DNA from: VRUE01 sp963720805
Lineage (GTDB): Bacteria; Actinomycetota; Thermoleophilia; Solirubrobacterales; 70-9
Assembly: GCA_963720805.1 (NCBI GenBank)
Contig: CAVRGT010000012.1
Coordinates: 62,001-126,000 of the forward strand
DNA: 64,000 nucleotides
Reading direction: 5' to 3'
Shown: piece after piece, positions 36,494 to 45,908 of the stretch
How the letters are laid out: each line of letters starts with the position of its first letter
Numbering within the stretch: the first letter of the stretch is position 1
Notes under the pieces: generated by a model
Seen by the model: only the letters and a program-made list of their open reading frames with translations
Told to the model about the DNA's origin: nothing
Databases searched by the model: none
Translations under genes and position numbers: made by a program

Positions 36494-37907
36494 TCACACT
36501 TCTTTCACGTTGTGGTGTTCGGTCCCGCTCTCGTCGATGTAGCGGACGCTCATCTTGGGACCGTCGATGTCGAGCACCGCGAAGCCGAACGTCTCCCATG
36601 GTTCGCCCTCCCGAAACGGTTTCAGGTACTCATACTCCCACGGCAGGGGCGGCTTGTGATCGGTCTCCTTCATCACCAGGTGCTCGGGTACGCCGCCGTG
36701 ACCGAGGCAGGAGGCGAAGCCGACGCGATGACCCTCATGCTGCGATTCCCCATACTGGATGCAGCGGTGCTCATGCCCCCAGAACCAGGCGTCGACGCGG
36801 TTGGTCGCGAGCACCGGCTCGATCTTTTCGCCCAGCACCTCGGCCCCGTCCTCGTGGGCGCTGAAGAGTTGGTGGTGACTGAGCAGGGCAATCCTCTGGT
36901 CGGCGGGAGCCTGGTCGATCAGCTCCTTCGCCCACGCTGCCTGATGGCCCTCCAGGCCGCCGTCCTCGTAGCCGGTGTCTAGAGCGATCATCGTCCAGCT
37001 GGGACTCTTCAAGGCGAAGTGACTGCAGCCGGCCTGACGCTCGAGGAGCGGATCGGCGAGGCAGGTCCCGTAGTACGCATGGCCGCCGTAGTACATGTCG
37101 TGGTTGCCGCAGAGGGAAAAGGAGCCAATGTCTTGGCCTTCGTCGACCGGCCAGAGGTTGAAGAAGTTGCGTTCGTACTCGCGCTTCGAACCGGAGTAGT
37201 AGACGTCACCGAGGTGGATCACGTGCCGTTCGACGGTCTTGTCTTCATCGAGGACGCGGCGGATCTGATCGGCCACCCGCTTCGCCCGGCGCAGGCCGGA
37301 TCCCCAGTCGCCGACGAGGACGATCCGGGCCCGCTCGCCGACCTCGATCGTCGCCGGCTTCTCCACCCATTTGGCCTTGCCGCGAAAGGCCCGCACAGCC
37401 ATCGCGAAGCCGGAGGTGAGCCAGCCGGGATCGCTGAACAGCCAGTTCTCGGCGATCTCCATGTCGCCCCAGGCACGCTCGGCGCCCCCTGGGCGCCACG
37501 AGCGGGATGTCGGCGATCCGCCGATCGGTGACCGCCGGGATCTCACCTTCGCCCCGCCTACCCACCAGCAGAGGTGAGTCGTCGATCTCAACCTCGTCGT
37601 TTTCCTCGACGTAAGCCTCGATGGTCGTCTGCAGCAGCGACAGCAGCGGCTCCTGCGGAATGTAGGCGTCGTCGTCCTTCGGCGTCACCTCCGAATCGGA
37701 ATCCTCTTCCCCGGCAGGTTCGGACACCCGCGCCCCCGCGAGCGATTCCGACAGATCCCGCAGTTCACCGTCCTCGACGTCATCGAGCGGACCGTCCAGC
37801 GCCCGTCGCCGACCACCGCTGCGTCCTTTGAGCTCCCGATCGAACTCGTCCTGTACGAGCCCCGCAACCTCCAAGAGGAACGGTCGATTCAACAGTTGCG
37901 CGATCAC
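36494..37907 (-). CDS. Metallophosphoesterase with acidic N-terminal region (one frameshift)
   Basis: The strong ribosome site GGGAGG before GTG 37907 starts a frame opening MIAQLLNRPFLLEVAGLVQD; an acidic linker follows (EPAGEEDSDSEVTPKDDD). At the 5-base G/C run near 37486-37490 it should pass to the next frame, giving APRGAERAWGDMEIAENWLF. One extra base explains the break. The rest is a calcineurin-like phosphoesterase with all metal motifs: VGDWGSG, HLGDVYYSG, CGNHDMYYGG, LLSHHQLFSAH and GHEHRC. Alternatively two genes overlap and the enzyme starts at ATG 37462. It should hydrolyse a phosphoester; the substrate is unknown. It opens the CHAT/STAND operon. Confidence 0.82.
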
Positions 37908-37921
37908 TGCTTTCCTCCCGC

Positions 37922-37939
37922 TAGATGTGAGTACATCTA
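37922..37939 (-). promoter_or_regulatory. Operator-like inverted repeat before the CHAT/STAND operon
   Basis: TAGATGT-GAGT-ACATCTA is a perfect 7-bp inverted repeat 15 bp upstream of GTG 37907. On the minus strand it covers a possible -10 box (TTAGAT), with TTGAGC 17 bp before it. Confidence 0.45.
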
Positions 37940-37952
37940 ATCAGCTCCTATA

Positions 37953-38313
37953 TCAACGCTCAATTGATCTTATTAGCACTAGGGCATCGGGTACGCTGCA
38001 CCGGAAATCCAAGCTGGCGGCAACCCGTGCGGCTGCGACTGGGGGCAGAAGAGTGGTCGCGGTGATCACCTCGAAGCTGTCGAACGGATGGGAAGGCATA
38101 GCACCGGTGACGCCCATCCGAGCGTCGAGACGCTCGCCCAGCGTCCGCGCGTCTCCCCGAAGCCCGAATCCACTCGGCAAAGGGACTGGGTCCCAAGGCC
38201 ACGTTTCCGGACTTCGCCGCTGCAAAGTACCTGTACATCGGCATGGTTCTTGGCTCCCCAAAGAAGGCGCCGTCAATCTCGTCTTCGCCCGCTCTGCTGA
38301 CCGAGCTGGACAA
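37953..38313 (-). pseudogene. Short unknown gene with one frameshift
   Basis: Two minus frames join near 38155 into one plausible protein of about 117 residues. The first part holds FFGEPRTMPMYRYFAAAKSG and SPFAEWIRASG; the second holds DARTLGERLDARMGVTGAM and ends LVLIRSIER. Composition is more AT-rich than neighbours. I do not recognise it. It lies between the SLATT gene and the operon operator in the same direction. The shift is a single base and may be a sequencing error; the front could start at TTG 38313 or at a later ATG. Confidence 0.4.
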
Positions 38314-38424
38314 AAGCTAATGCTTAAGCATGGTTTTGCTGCGATCAAGGACGAGCGCAATATCTATGAACAATCCCGAGTCGCAAGGAGAGCGTTGACG
38401 GAGCCACCATCCTTGATTTGAGCG

Positions 38425-39054
38425 TTACCGACTCGGTCCGCTTTCGCCGTCGAGTCTCGATCGGGGTGAATCAATGCTCGGCAGAAGTCCGGAACGGAAG
38501 AGCGGCACCCCACGAACCTTGGCTCGCAAACGTTCCCACCGGGTGAATTCCCCCTTCATCTGTCGTTTTACCTGCTCCCAAACCCGTCCGGCGGCATTTG
38601 GACTCGATGCGGCTGCTGAGTCCATATCCTTCTTGATCACATTGACTTCATCCCATATTGATGATGACTCCCCCGAGGTAGCCAGCCTGGCGCGCACGAT
38701 TTCGATGCGCCGGCGAATGGCCGCATGACGTCGAGAAGCTTGCTCGTAGGCAGCTTTGCGGTCCGGCAGACCCGCGAAAACATGGACTGCCGAACTTGCA
38801 GCCGCAGCGACCGTCAGGAGCCCTACTGCGATTCGGACAGAGGTACCGGCTTCGGTCTGCAGGGTCGCGAACACGCTCGTGCCGACTATCGCGGTAAGAA
38901 TCACGCTTGCGGAGCCGAGGCGGATGTCCCAGGTCGCGCAGCGGTTCGCTGACCGGGCGTGAGAGAAGACCGCCAGCATCGTGCGACGCTCCCACGTGTA
39001 GAGGAGAACATCGGCCTCTTTGCATTCCCCGCCCCTCTCTTCGTCCATCTGCAA
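38425..39054 (-). CDS. SLATT-domain two-helix membrane protein
   Basis: The 209-residue protein has the SLATT layout: a Trp-containing helix (YTWERRTMLAVFSHARSANR), two membrane helices (about 47-65, SVILTAIVGTSVFATL; about 76-96, GLLTVAAAASSAVHVFAGL), then KAAYEQASRRHAAIRRRIEI. SLATT proteins are predicted pore-forming effectors linked to nucleotide-signal (SMODS/SLOG) conflict systems. No cyclic-nucleotide synthase is adjacent. It reads toward the metallophosphoesterase-CHAT-STAND operon. Assignment is from pattern only. Confidence 0.65.
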   Translation of the reverse strand: MQMDEERGGECKEADVLLYTWERRTMLAVFSHARSANRCATWDIRLGSASVILTAIVGTSVFATLQTEAGTSVRIAVGLLTVAAAASSAVHVFAGLPDRKAAYEQASRRHAAIRRRIEIVRARLATSGESSSIWDEVNVIKKDMDSAAASSPNAAGRVWEQVKRQMKGEFTRWERLRAKVRGVPLFRSGLLPSIDSPRSRLDGESGPSR

Positions 39055-39088
39055 ACCCTAGCCGCGATCTTCGACTCCGGTGCAGAGG

Positions 39089-39976
39089 TTACGAGGCTTG
39101 ACCGAGTCGATGGGCCACAAGATCGGCATCGAGCGGATCCACCCGATCTACCCGTCTCGCCACTCCCGACGCCACGAGCGCACTATGCAGCGGTGTCAGA
39201 AATGCGGACGCACTGCCGAGCCCGCCAGCGATCGCGACGTTCGCAGGGAGTGACTGAACGCCTCTTTCCCCTGCTACACGCACGGTAGCCTCGACCTCGG
39301 CCACCGCTGAAGTGACTATCGCCCTCGCGTCCGGATCCTGGTCTACCAGCGCCAGCACGGCTGGCGCCAGAGCGGCGAGTCGGCATGCGCTCAGACCAGC
39401 ATCACCCGAAAGCGCGGTGAAAAATCCTCCACCGCCTTGAAGTCCAAGGCTCTCACGTAGCGCCTCCAACAATGGAGGCTCCGCCCCCTCGAGATCGAAG
39501 CGTCGCAGTCCAATCTGGACCGCGCGTAGTCCGATCCAGGCGCCCCCGCCTCTATCCCCGATCACCGGGCCATGACCGTCCACTGTCACCTCGGTGCCCT
39601 CCTCGGTCGTAGCCACTGCGGCACAGCCGGTGCCCACTACGACCGCGATCCCTTCACCGTCCAGCTGCGTGACGATGAGGTCAAGATCTCGTCCGACCAC
39701 CACTTCTGCTTCTGGAAACCGGTGCGCGATTGCCTCCCGCACGATGTCGCGACGTTGCCCGGGCACACCCCCGGCGACCCCGACGCTCACCGAATCGATC
39801 CACTCGACCACTGGAAGCCTGTCCAACAGACGATCAAGGCGATCCAACACTTTGCTCAGCGGTTGGCCGACGATGTTCAGTGGCTCCTCGAGCGTGGCCT
39901 CCCAAGTTCCGGTGTTCCTTCGCAGGCGCGCGCGACAACGCGAGCCACCACCGTCGACGGTAATAGAGGCCGTCAT
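39089..39976 (-). CDS. BadF/N-acetylglucosamine-kinase-like ATPase
   Basis: A 295-residue ASKHA-fold kinase: phosphate 1 loop SITVDGGGSRCRARL, phosphate 2 AVVVGTGCAAVATT and GHGPVIGDRGGGAWIGLRAV, which is typical of BadF/NAGK. It overlaps the stop of murQ by 4 bp and is read after it, so it likely phosphorylates a cell-wall amino sugar (MurNAc or GlcNAc) to feed or follow MurQ. N-terminal length is normal. Confidence 0.88.
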   Translation of the reverse strand: MTASITVDGGGSRCRARLRRNTGTWEATLEEPLNIVGQPLSKVLDRLDRLLDRLPVVEWIDSVSVGVAGGVPGQRRDIVREAIAHRFPEAEVVVGRDLDLIVTQLDGEGIAVVVGTGCAAVATTEEGTEVTVDGHGPVIGDRGGGAWIGLRAVQIGLRRFDLEGAEPPLLEALRESLGLQGGGGFFTALSGDAGLSACRLAALAPAVLALVDQDPDARAIVTSAVAEVEATVRVAGERGVQSLPANVAIAGGLGSASAFLTPLHSALVASGVARRVDRVDPLDADLVAHRLGQAS

Positions 39977-40857
39977 CGACGCAAGACCTCCACCGCCCCC
40001 CGGACGCGACCTTCCGATCGCGTCAGCGCCGCCTCGGCCCGCGCGTAGTCGACACCCGTGAGTCCCATCACGATGGCGGAGGGCAGATCGGCTCCGGAGA
40101 TCTCAAGGAGTTCCGCCGCCTCGCCTGCCTCGAGGCCGGTCGCCTCGCGCAGAATCTCTAGGCGCCGCGTTCGTAGCTTTGCGAGAAACGGCGCGACGTT
40201 AACCATCAGGTTGTCGAACGTGAGGCCGAGCGTCACCATCACAGCAGTCGAGAAGACATTAAGCCACAACTTCTGGGAGAGGCCCGCGCGCATGCGCGTG
40301 GATCCCATGATCGGCTCGGCTCCGGTAAGGAGATGCACCGGTATGGCTGAGGCTTCCGCGAGCGGACCGCTCGCGACATTGACCACGCCGATCGTCAGCG
40401 CCCCCAGCTTGTCGGCCTCCTGCACGGCACCTGTCGTATAGGGAGTGCCACCGCTGGAGGCCATCGCCACGATGACATCGTGAGAGGTGACCCCCGCTTC
40501 GAGGACAGCCTCGCTTCCGCGCTGGACGGAATCCTCCTCCGGTGCGCCAAGTGACTCCTTCGCCGACTTGGAACGGATCACTGTGAGGCGGTCGGGGGGA
40601 AAGCCGAACGTCGGGGGGATCTCAGCTGCGTCCGCCGCAACCAGCATGCCCGGCGTCCCACTTGCCGCGTATGCCAATCGCCCTCCCAAGGCGAGACGAC
40701 CTGCCGCACCTTCAACTGCGGAGATCGTTTCGGACGCCGCCGCCGCGACGACCGCCGGTACATCGACATGGGCCTGAAGAAGGCGTGCAACCAACTCCGC
40801 GCTGGAAAGTGTGTCAATGCCGATCGTCTCCTCTCGACGGCGCTCGGTCTCAAGCAC
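39973..40857 (-). CDS. murQ: N-acetylmuramic acid 6-phosphate etherase
   Basis: GTG 40857 gives VLETERRREETIGIDTLSSA, the MurQ beginning, and 294 residues, the usual size. SIS-domain motifs are AYAASGTPGMLV, VIVAMASSGGTPYTTGAVQE and the MurQ-specific EPIMGSTRMRAGLSQKLWLN. It cleaves the lactyl ether of MurNAc-6-P during cell-wall recycling. The longer frame upstream runs over a tRNA-like remnant and is not part of the protein. Confidence 0.92.
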   Translation of the reverse strand: MLETERRREETIGIDTLSSAELVARLLQAHVDVPAVVAAAASETISAVEGAAGRLALGGRLAYAASGTPGMLVAADAAEIPPTFGFPPDRLTVIRSKSAKESLGAPEEDSVQRGSEAVLEAGVTSHDVIVAMASSGGTPYTTGAVQEADKLGALTIGVVNVASGPLAEASAIPVHLLTGAEPIMGSTRMRAGLSQKLWLNVFSTAVMVTLGLTFDNLMVNVAPFLAKLRTRRLEILREATGLEAGEAAELLEISGADLPSAIVMGLTGVDYARAEAALTRSEGRVRGAVEVLRR

Positions 40858-40924
40858 AGCGTTGCTCCCGTCTCTAGTGGGCCCATTCAAAGGATGCCGG
40901 GCTGCCCGAAGCGTAGTTGCTAAA

Positions 40925-40963
40925 TGCGCCCAGCTGGATTCGAACCCGGGACCTCTCGTCAAC
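40925..40963 (-). repeat. tRNA 3'-half remnant (possible attachment-site scar)
   Basis: On the minus strand GAGGTCCCGGGTTCGAATCC is followed by AGCTGGGCGCA, which looks like the variable loop, T-arm and acceptor end of a tRNA. The T-stem has two mismatches and no matching 5' half is seen, so it is not a functional tRNA. Confidence 0.5.
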
Positions 40964-41118
40964 ATCAAAGGAAGGGCCTGATGTCCAGCCTGCAGCGCAC
41001 AGACGCGCGAGAAGAGCCGTCTACGTAGAGCGGGAGGAGGATCGAGCCTCAATAGGCGGGATTGAGCCGGACGGAGGTTGACGGTCCCCTGAAACCTGTT
41101 CCAACTCGCATCTCGGTC

Positions 41119-41541
41119 TCAGAGGCCAGCCGGCAAGAGCTCAAAGGCGCCACCCTGAAGCGGAGCAAGGGCGCGAAAGTGGCGCTCGTCGAAGCTGAGA
41201 ATGCGCCGCGTCTCATAGCGCTCGGCCAAAACGATGACCGAGCAATCGGCGAGCCCCAAGCCCAGATCCGCATATCTCGCATCGATCTCGGCTACTGCCC
41301 GGTAGTCATCGGCATCCAAGCAGGCGACGTCGTAGCGTCGTGCCGCGAGATCACTGAGGAAGGCGCGGCGGGCTGCTTCGCCGAAGCGGGCTCCGAGCAG
41401 ATAGTCGACCTCGCTCGCAACGGGCGCCGGCAAGACAAGCGAGCCCTCCTCCTCACCGCGGATCCTCAGCAACGCCTCGAGCTTGGGCTCCTTGGCATCC
41501 GCCAAGGCAACCAGCGGCGCCGCGTCGAGGATGAGGGTCAC
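41119..41541 (-). CDS. vapC: VapC-type PIN-domain toxin
   Basis: A 140-residue PIN protein: first Asp in MTLILDAAPLVALAD, Glu in APVASEVDYLLG, Asp in LGLADCSVIVLAERY and the final RRILSFDERHF. The four acidic residues of a metal-dependent RNase are all present. It overlaps the end of the antitoxin gene by 4 bp, so the two are coupled. Confidence 0.9.
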   Translation of the reverse strand: MTLILDAAPLVALADAKEPKLEALLRIRGEEEGSLVLPAPVASEVDYLLGARFGEAARRAFLSDLAARRYDVACLDADDYRAVAEIDARYADLGLGLADCSVIVLAERYETRRILSFDERHFRALAPLQGGAFELLPAGL

Positions 41542-41774
41542 TCGCCGAAGCCGCGCATCAGCTCGTCATCCGGGATTCCAGAGATCGGCCGAGGATCAGC
41601 ATCGATGCGCTCGAAGTTGCCGGCGAGAGCAAAGTCTCGATCCCGTCCCGGCCGCGGCCGATAGCAGGAGATCGCCTCGCGGACGATCTCAGCCTGCGAG
41701 CGGCCCTCTGCCTCAGAGAGGCGGGCAAGGCGCTCAGCCTGCTGGTCATCGAGATAGACGCTGGTCTTTCGCAT
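41538..41774 (-). CDS. vapB: Ribbon-helix-helix antitoxin
   Basis: Start ATG 41774 gives 78 residues beginning MRKTSVYLDDQQAERLARLS and then EAEGRSQAEIVREAI, a typical CopG/RHH DNA-binding unit; the acidic tail binds the toxin. The longer open frame upstream overlaps the divergent HEPN-like gene and is not credible. Confidence 0.88.
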   Translation of the reverse strand: MRKTSVYLDDQQAERLARLSEAEGRSQAEIVREAISCYRPRPGRDRDFALAGNFERIDADPRPISGIPDDELMRGFGE

Positions 41775-41842
41775 GCCGCCAGTATAGGGCACCACGTAGG
41801 GCAAAACGCTCGAAGCGGCGCGCTCCCAGCTTGGTGGATGGC

Positions 41843-43177
41843 ATGACCAGATGTTCCGAATGCGAGAGTGGTCCGACCCATCCGCGGACTTCGCCAGCAT
41901 CACGGCCGGTGGAAGGCCCAACAGCTCAGGCAAAAATCGTCACCTTTGTACTTGAGCTCCCGTTCTCTCTTCCGATTCCGAATGACTGGCAGATGGCCCC
42001 TCTTATCGCACGATCGCCGGCGTGGGACGGTTGGACGGGAGAAGATTTCTGGAAGCTTCTCGAATGGCCTGGCACCAAAGCGATCCCTGCTCACTTGATG
42101 CCGGGAACGCAGATCCGTGTCCGCCGGGTGGGTCTGAGGACGGCCCTGCCTCTACGTGCCGCCGACCAGGCTTTCGAGGACAAGGTGCGTCCACTCCTGA
42201 ACCGCAGAGAGAAGCTCGTTAGACGGTTGGGCCGAAGACGCGCCGATCGTGGGCTTCGGTTCATGCGCTCAGTCGTCTCACTCTCCACCTTTGTCGCCCC
42301 CTCCGACATCCCCGAGACCACAGGTACAGAGGAGGAGCTTGAGTGGCTTCGGGCGCAGTTCGATCGCTGCCTTGGCGATCTGAATCGGTTCCTAACCGCC
42401 CTCGGCATGGCGGCGGCCGACTGGCGTGTTGGCCGTCTCGGCGCAGGTCAGCTACCACCGCTGATGCCGATCATTGTCGAGCACCTCTCCCCCGGCGATT
42501 CACCGGGAGGGTGGCCAATCCACCTCCTTGTCTCAATCCGGCCCGACACACCCGAGCCGGCGAGCGACAAGGAACCACCTCCAGATCCTGTCTGGAGGGC
42601 GGCGGCGATGGTGAGCGCGGCCAACAAGGGTGCAGAGCCCTATATGGATTTCTTTGGCCTACTTGAGGATGCCTGGGCGTACTCGCTGCTGGGCGAGCCC
42701 GTCCGCTGTGTCATCACGCTCGGCACCGCGATCGAGGTACTGGTGAGCACGACGATTCGCGAGGGAGGCGTGCGCCTCGGCTGGAGCGCCGAAGAGATCG
42801 CCGAGGGATCGGCGGCGTGGCTGCAGAAGCGGGTCACGGTCCACCTGGCGAGGCTGCTCGGCAAGAAGATCAGCATCGAAGACCCTGCCACCCCGTGGGG
42901 CGCGTGGTGGGCGACGGCCTACGAGATGCGCAATGAGGCGGTGCATGAAGGAAAACAGATGGACCTTTCGGGCGCGGTCAAGGCCAAAGAGGCCACCACC
43001 GCGGTGATCCGTGAGCTTCGTTCCGACCTCGCGGCGCAGGCTCGGCTGGCAGATCTGGCGGGCGCCCTGAAGGTCGACTTCTCCGACGACGAACACGACT
43101 ATCGATGGGAGATGGTGCAGGTGATGCCCTGGGGCCTTCGTCGGGCTGAAAAGAAGGTGCGTCGGGCCGAAAGATGA
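41843..43177 (+). CDS. Unknown protein with HEPN-like RxxxxH motif
   Basis: A protein of 444 residues from ATG 41843 (an upstream GTG at 41834 is possible). It opens with a short CSEC segment. The C-terminal helical domain has CVITLGTAIEVLVSTTIREG and YEMRNEAVHEGKQMDLS, in which R-N-E-A-V-H fits the R-x4-H motif of HEPN RNases. The N-terminal 200 residues are not recognised. It is divergent from vapBC with 68 bp between starts. In an island rich in conflict genes an RNase-type defence role is plausible, but this is inference. Confidence 0.6.
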   Translation: MTRCSECESGPTHPRTSPASRPVEGPTAQAKIVTFVLELPFSLPIPNDWQMAPLIARSPAWDGWTGEDFWKLLEWPGTKAIPAHLMPGTQIRVRRVGLRTALPLRAADQAFEDKVRPLLNRREKLVRRLGRRRADRGLRFMRSVVSLSTFVAPSDIPETTGTEEELEWLRAQFDRCLGDLNRFLTALGMAAADWRVGRLGAGQLPPLMPIIVEHLSPGDSPGGWPIHLLVSIRPDTPEPASDKEPPPDPVWRAAAMVSAANKGAEPYMDFFGLLEDAWAYSLLGEPVRCVITLGTAIEVLVSTTIREGGVRLGWSAEEIAEGSAAWLQKRVTVHLARLLGKKISIEDPATPWGAWWATAYEMRNEAVHEGKQMDLSGAVKAKEATTAVIRELRSDLAAQARLADLAGALKVDFSDDEHDYRWEMVQVMPWGLRRAEKKVRRAER

Positions 43178-43392
43178 CGAGGCAGCCGAGGCTGAGTCTT
43201 GAGTTGCGGAAACCCCTTGATCCAGTCAGTTCGAGATCAGCGGGGAGTTCTTGCAGATTCAACGTGGATCTAAGTACCAACGAGCTGGGTATAGACATCT
43301 CAACTGGCCCCACTATGAACTGGCCCCACCTCTGTCCGAACCACGGCTGACGCTGAGCGCTCTATCGAGCGCGAGGCGGAGGTCGGGAGGGA

Positions 43393-44916
43393 GTGACAAG
43401 AGTGGAGCAGTTCGAGCAGATCAGGCGCGATCGAGCGCGAGAGGGAATGTCGATCCGAGAGCTGGCAAGACGCCACGGCGTTCACCGGCGGGCGGTCCGG
43501 CAGGCGCTGGAGTCCGCGGTGCCGCCGCCCAAGCGGGCGCCGAGAAGCAGGCCGGCACCCAAGCTGGGGCCCTACCGGCCGATCATCGACAAGTGGCTGA
43601 CCGACGACCAGAAGGCGCCGCGCAAGCAGCGCCACACCGCCCGCCGCGTCTGGCAGCGGCTCCTCGAAGAGCACGGTGCCGAGGTCTCCGAGCGCCAGGT
43701 CGAGCGCTACGTGGCCGCCAAGCGGCGGGAGATCGGCGAGGTCGAGGCCTTCGTGCCGCTGGTCTCCGACGCCGGCGTGGAGGCCGAGGTCGACTGGGGA
43801 GAGGCGCAGGTGATCATGCGCGGAGAGCCGCCGAAAGGTCCACCTGTTCCTGATGCGCGCCTGCCACTCCGGCGCCTCCTACGTGGCGGCCTTTGAGACC
43901 GAGACCCAGCAGGCCTTCCTCGAGGGCCACGTCGGCGCCCTGCAGTTCTTCGGCGGCGTCTTTGACCTTGATCCGCTACGACAACCTGAAAGCGGCGGTG
44001 GCGCAGGTGATGAAGGGCCGCCGCCGGGTGGAGTCCGACCGCTTCGTCGCCCTGCGCTCCCACTACGGCTTCGAATCCTCCTTCTGCCTCTCCGGCAAGC
44101 AGGGCGCCCACGAGAAGGGAGGCGTGGAGAGCGAGGTCGGGCGCTTCCGCCGCCGCCACCTGGTGCCGGTGCCCAAGGTCGACTCGCTGGACGAGCTGAA
44201 CGAGCGCCTGGCGGCGGCCTGCTGGGCAGACCTCGATCGCACGATCGTCGGCCGCCGAGAGCCGGTCGGGCAGATGCTGGCGCACGAGCGCCGGCTGTTG
44301 GCGCCCTTCCCCTCGAGCCGCACTGCACCGCCGAGGAGGCAAGCCCCCGGGTGGACTCCAAGGCAATGGTCACGATTCGCCAGAACCGCTACTCGGTCCC
44401 GGCCCGCCTGGCGGGGATGAAGGTCCGAGCTCAGGTCGGCGCGCGGGAGATCTCGATCTGGCACGACGGCAAGGTCGTCGCCACCCACGAGCGGCTGGCC
44501 GGGCGCCACGGCACCTCCGCGCAGCTGGAGCACTACCTCGACCTGCTGAGCAGAAAGCCCGGCGCCCTGGCGCGCTCCCTAGCCCTGCGACAGGAGCGCG
44601 ACCGCGGCGATTGGCCGACAGTGCTTCGATCAGCTCTGGAGCGCGATCGACGAGCGCGTCGGCCGCCAGGAGGCCGCACGCCAGATGGTCGACGTCTTGC
44701 TGCTCTGCCGCGAGCTCGGGCCGCGCAAGGTCGAGACTGGCGGTGCACGGCGCGCTCGCCGCCGGCGCCCACGATGGCAGGGCGGTGGCGCTGTTGGCGC
44801 GGCGCTCCGAGCGTCCCGAGGCGCCGGTCTTGCAGCTGGAGGAGCACCTGGCCGGGGTCGGCTCGCCACCGCCTCAGGACCTCTCCGGCTATGACGCCCT
44901 GCGGGAGGTGGCGTGA
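43393..44916 (+). pseudogene. istA: IS21 transposase IstA, several frameshifts
   Basis: The front frame has the helix-turn-helix (MSIRELARRHGVHRRAVRQA) and the start of the DDE domain (VEAEVDWGEAQVIM). It shifts near 43835 to MRACHSGASYVAAFETETQQ, near 43970 to LIRYDNLKAAVAQVMKGRRR and VESEVGRFRRRHLVPVP, then near 44320 to VTIRQNRYSVPARLAGMKVR, and again after 44600 (VDVLLLCRELG). All parts of IstA appear in order, so the damage is small indels only. Confidence 0.85.
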
Positions 44917-44950
44917 TGGCCGCGAAGGCGCAACCGCCAAGAGCGCCGCC

Positions 44951-45710
44951 ATGGAGGCGCTGATCGAAGCCCACGCCGGCGAGCTGAAGCTGCCGACGGT
45001 AAAGGCGCGCTTCCGGGCGATGGCCGAGGAGGCAACCCGCGACCAGCAGACCCCGGTCGCCTACCTCGCCGCGCTGCTTGAGGCCGAGCACCAGGAGCGC
45101 GCCGAGCGACGCGAACGGCGAAGGCTGATCGAAGCCCGTTTTCCGGTGATGAAGCGTCTGGAGGAATTCCGCTTCGAAGACAACCCCAAGATTCCCCAGG
45201 CGACGATCGCCGCGCTGGCGGAGTGCTCGTGGATCGACGATCGCGAGTCGGTGATCTTCGTCGGCGAGTCGGGCACGGGCAAGACGATGCTGGCTACCGC
45301 GCTTGCGGTCTGCGCCTGTCAGCAGGGGCAGGCGGGTGCGCTTCACGACGCTCGCCGGGCTCGCAAACGAGCTGCAGGAAGCGGAGTCCAGGCGCGAGCT
45401 GGGCAGGGTCGTCGGGCGCTATGCGCGCACCGAGCTCGTGGTCTTGGATGAGCTTGGATATCTCGCCTTGCCTGAGGGAGCAGCGGAGCTGATCTTCCAG
45501 GTGATCTCCGAGCGAAACGAGCGCGGCTCGCTGATGGTGACCACCAACTTGCCCTTCGGCGAGTGGACCAAAGTCTTCGCCGACGCTCGCCTCGCCAAGG
45601 CGGTCGTCGACCGCCTCACCCACAAGGCCCACATCATCGAGACCGGCGAGGAATCCTGGCGCTTTCGCCACGGCCTGGAGAAACGCGGCGCGAAGAAGAA
45701 GGGGGGCTGA
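44951..45710 (+). pseudogene. istB: IS21 ATPase IstB, one frameshift
   Basis: From ATG 44951 the frame gives the IstB helical start and the Walker A FVGESGTGKTMLATALAV. Near 45330 it must shift to continue RFTTLAGLANELQEAESRRE, the Walker B ELVVLDELGYLALP and the sensor region MVTTNLPFGEW, ending 45710. IstB is the AAA+ partner that remodels target DNA for IstA. Confidence 0.85.
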
Positions 45711-45908
45711 GGAGGGCAGAGCCGGCCGCCGTCACCGCTCCGCCTCGCCCTTCGGGCTCGGCTCCACGGTGACGGCCTTACGGCACATCGGGCACAATCA
45801 GACCAACCGAACAACTGGCAGAAGGTGGGGCCAGTTCAGGTGTCGACGCCGGGGCCACTGCAAGTGGCGACACTCACGAGCGCCGCCAGCAAAGCAATAA
45901 TCGGCGCC

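Larger units (their letters stand above)
43292..45846 (+). mobile_element. IS21-family element, decayed
   Basis: About 2.55 kb bounded by inverted ends. The left reads TAGACATCTCAACTGGCCCC and then AC; the complement of the right end reads TCGACACCTGAACTGGCCCC and then AC. The CTGGCCCCAC block recurs inside the left end, the multiple-repeat layout of IS21. Inside are istA and istB in the usual order. Both carry frameshifts, so the element looks inactive unless the shifts are sequencing errors. No target duplication could be settled. Confidence 0.82.
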
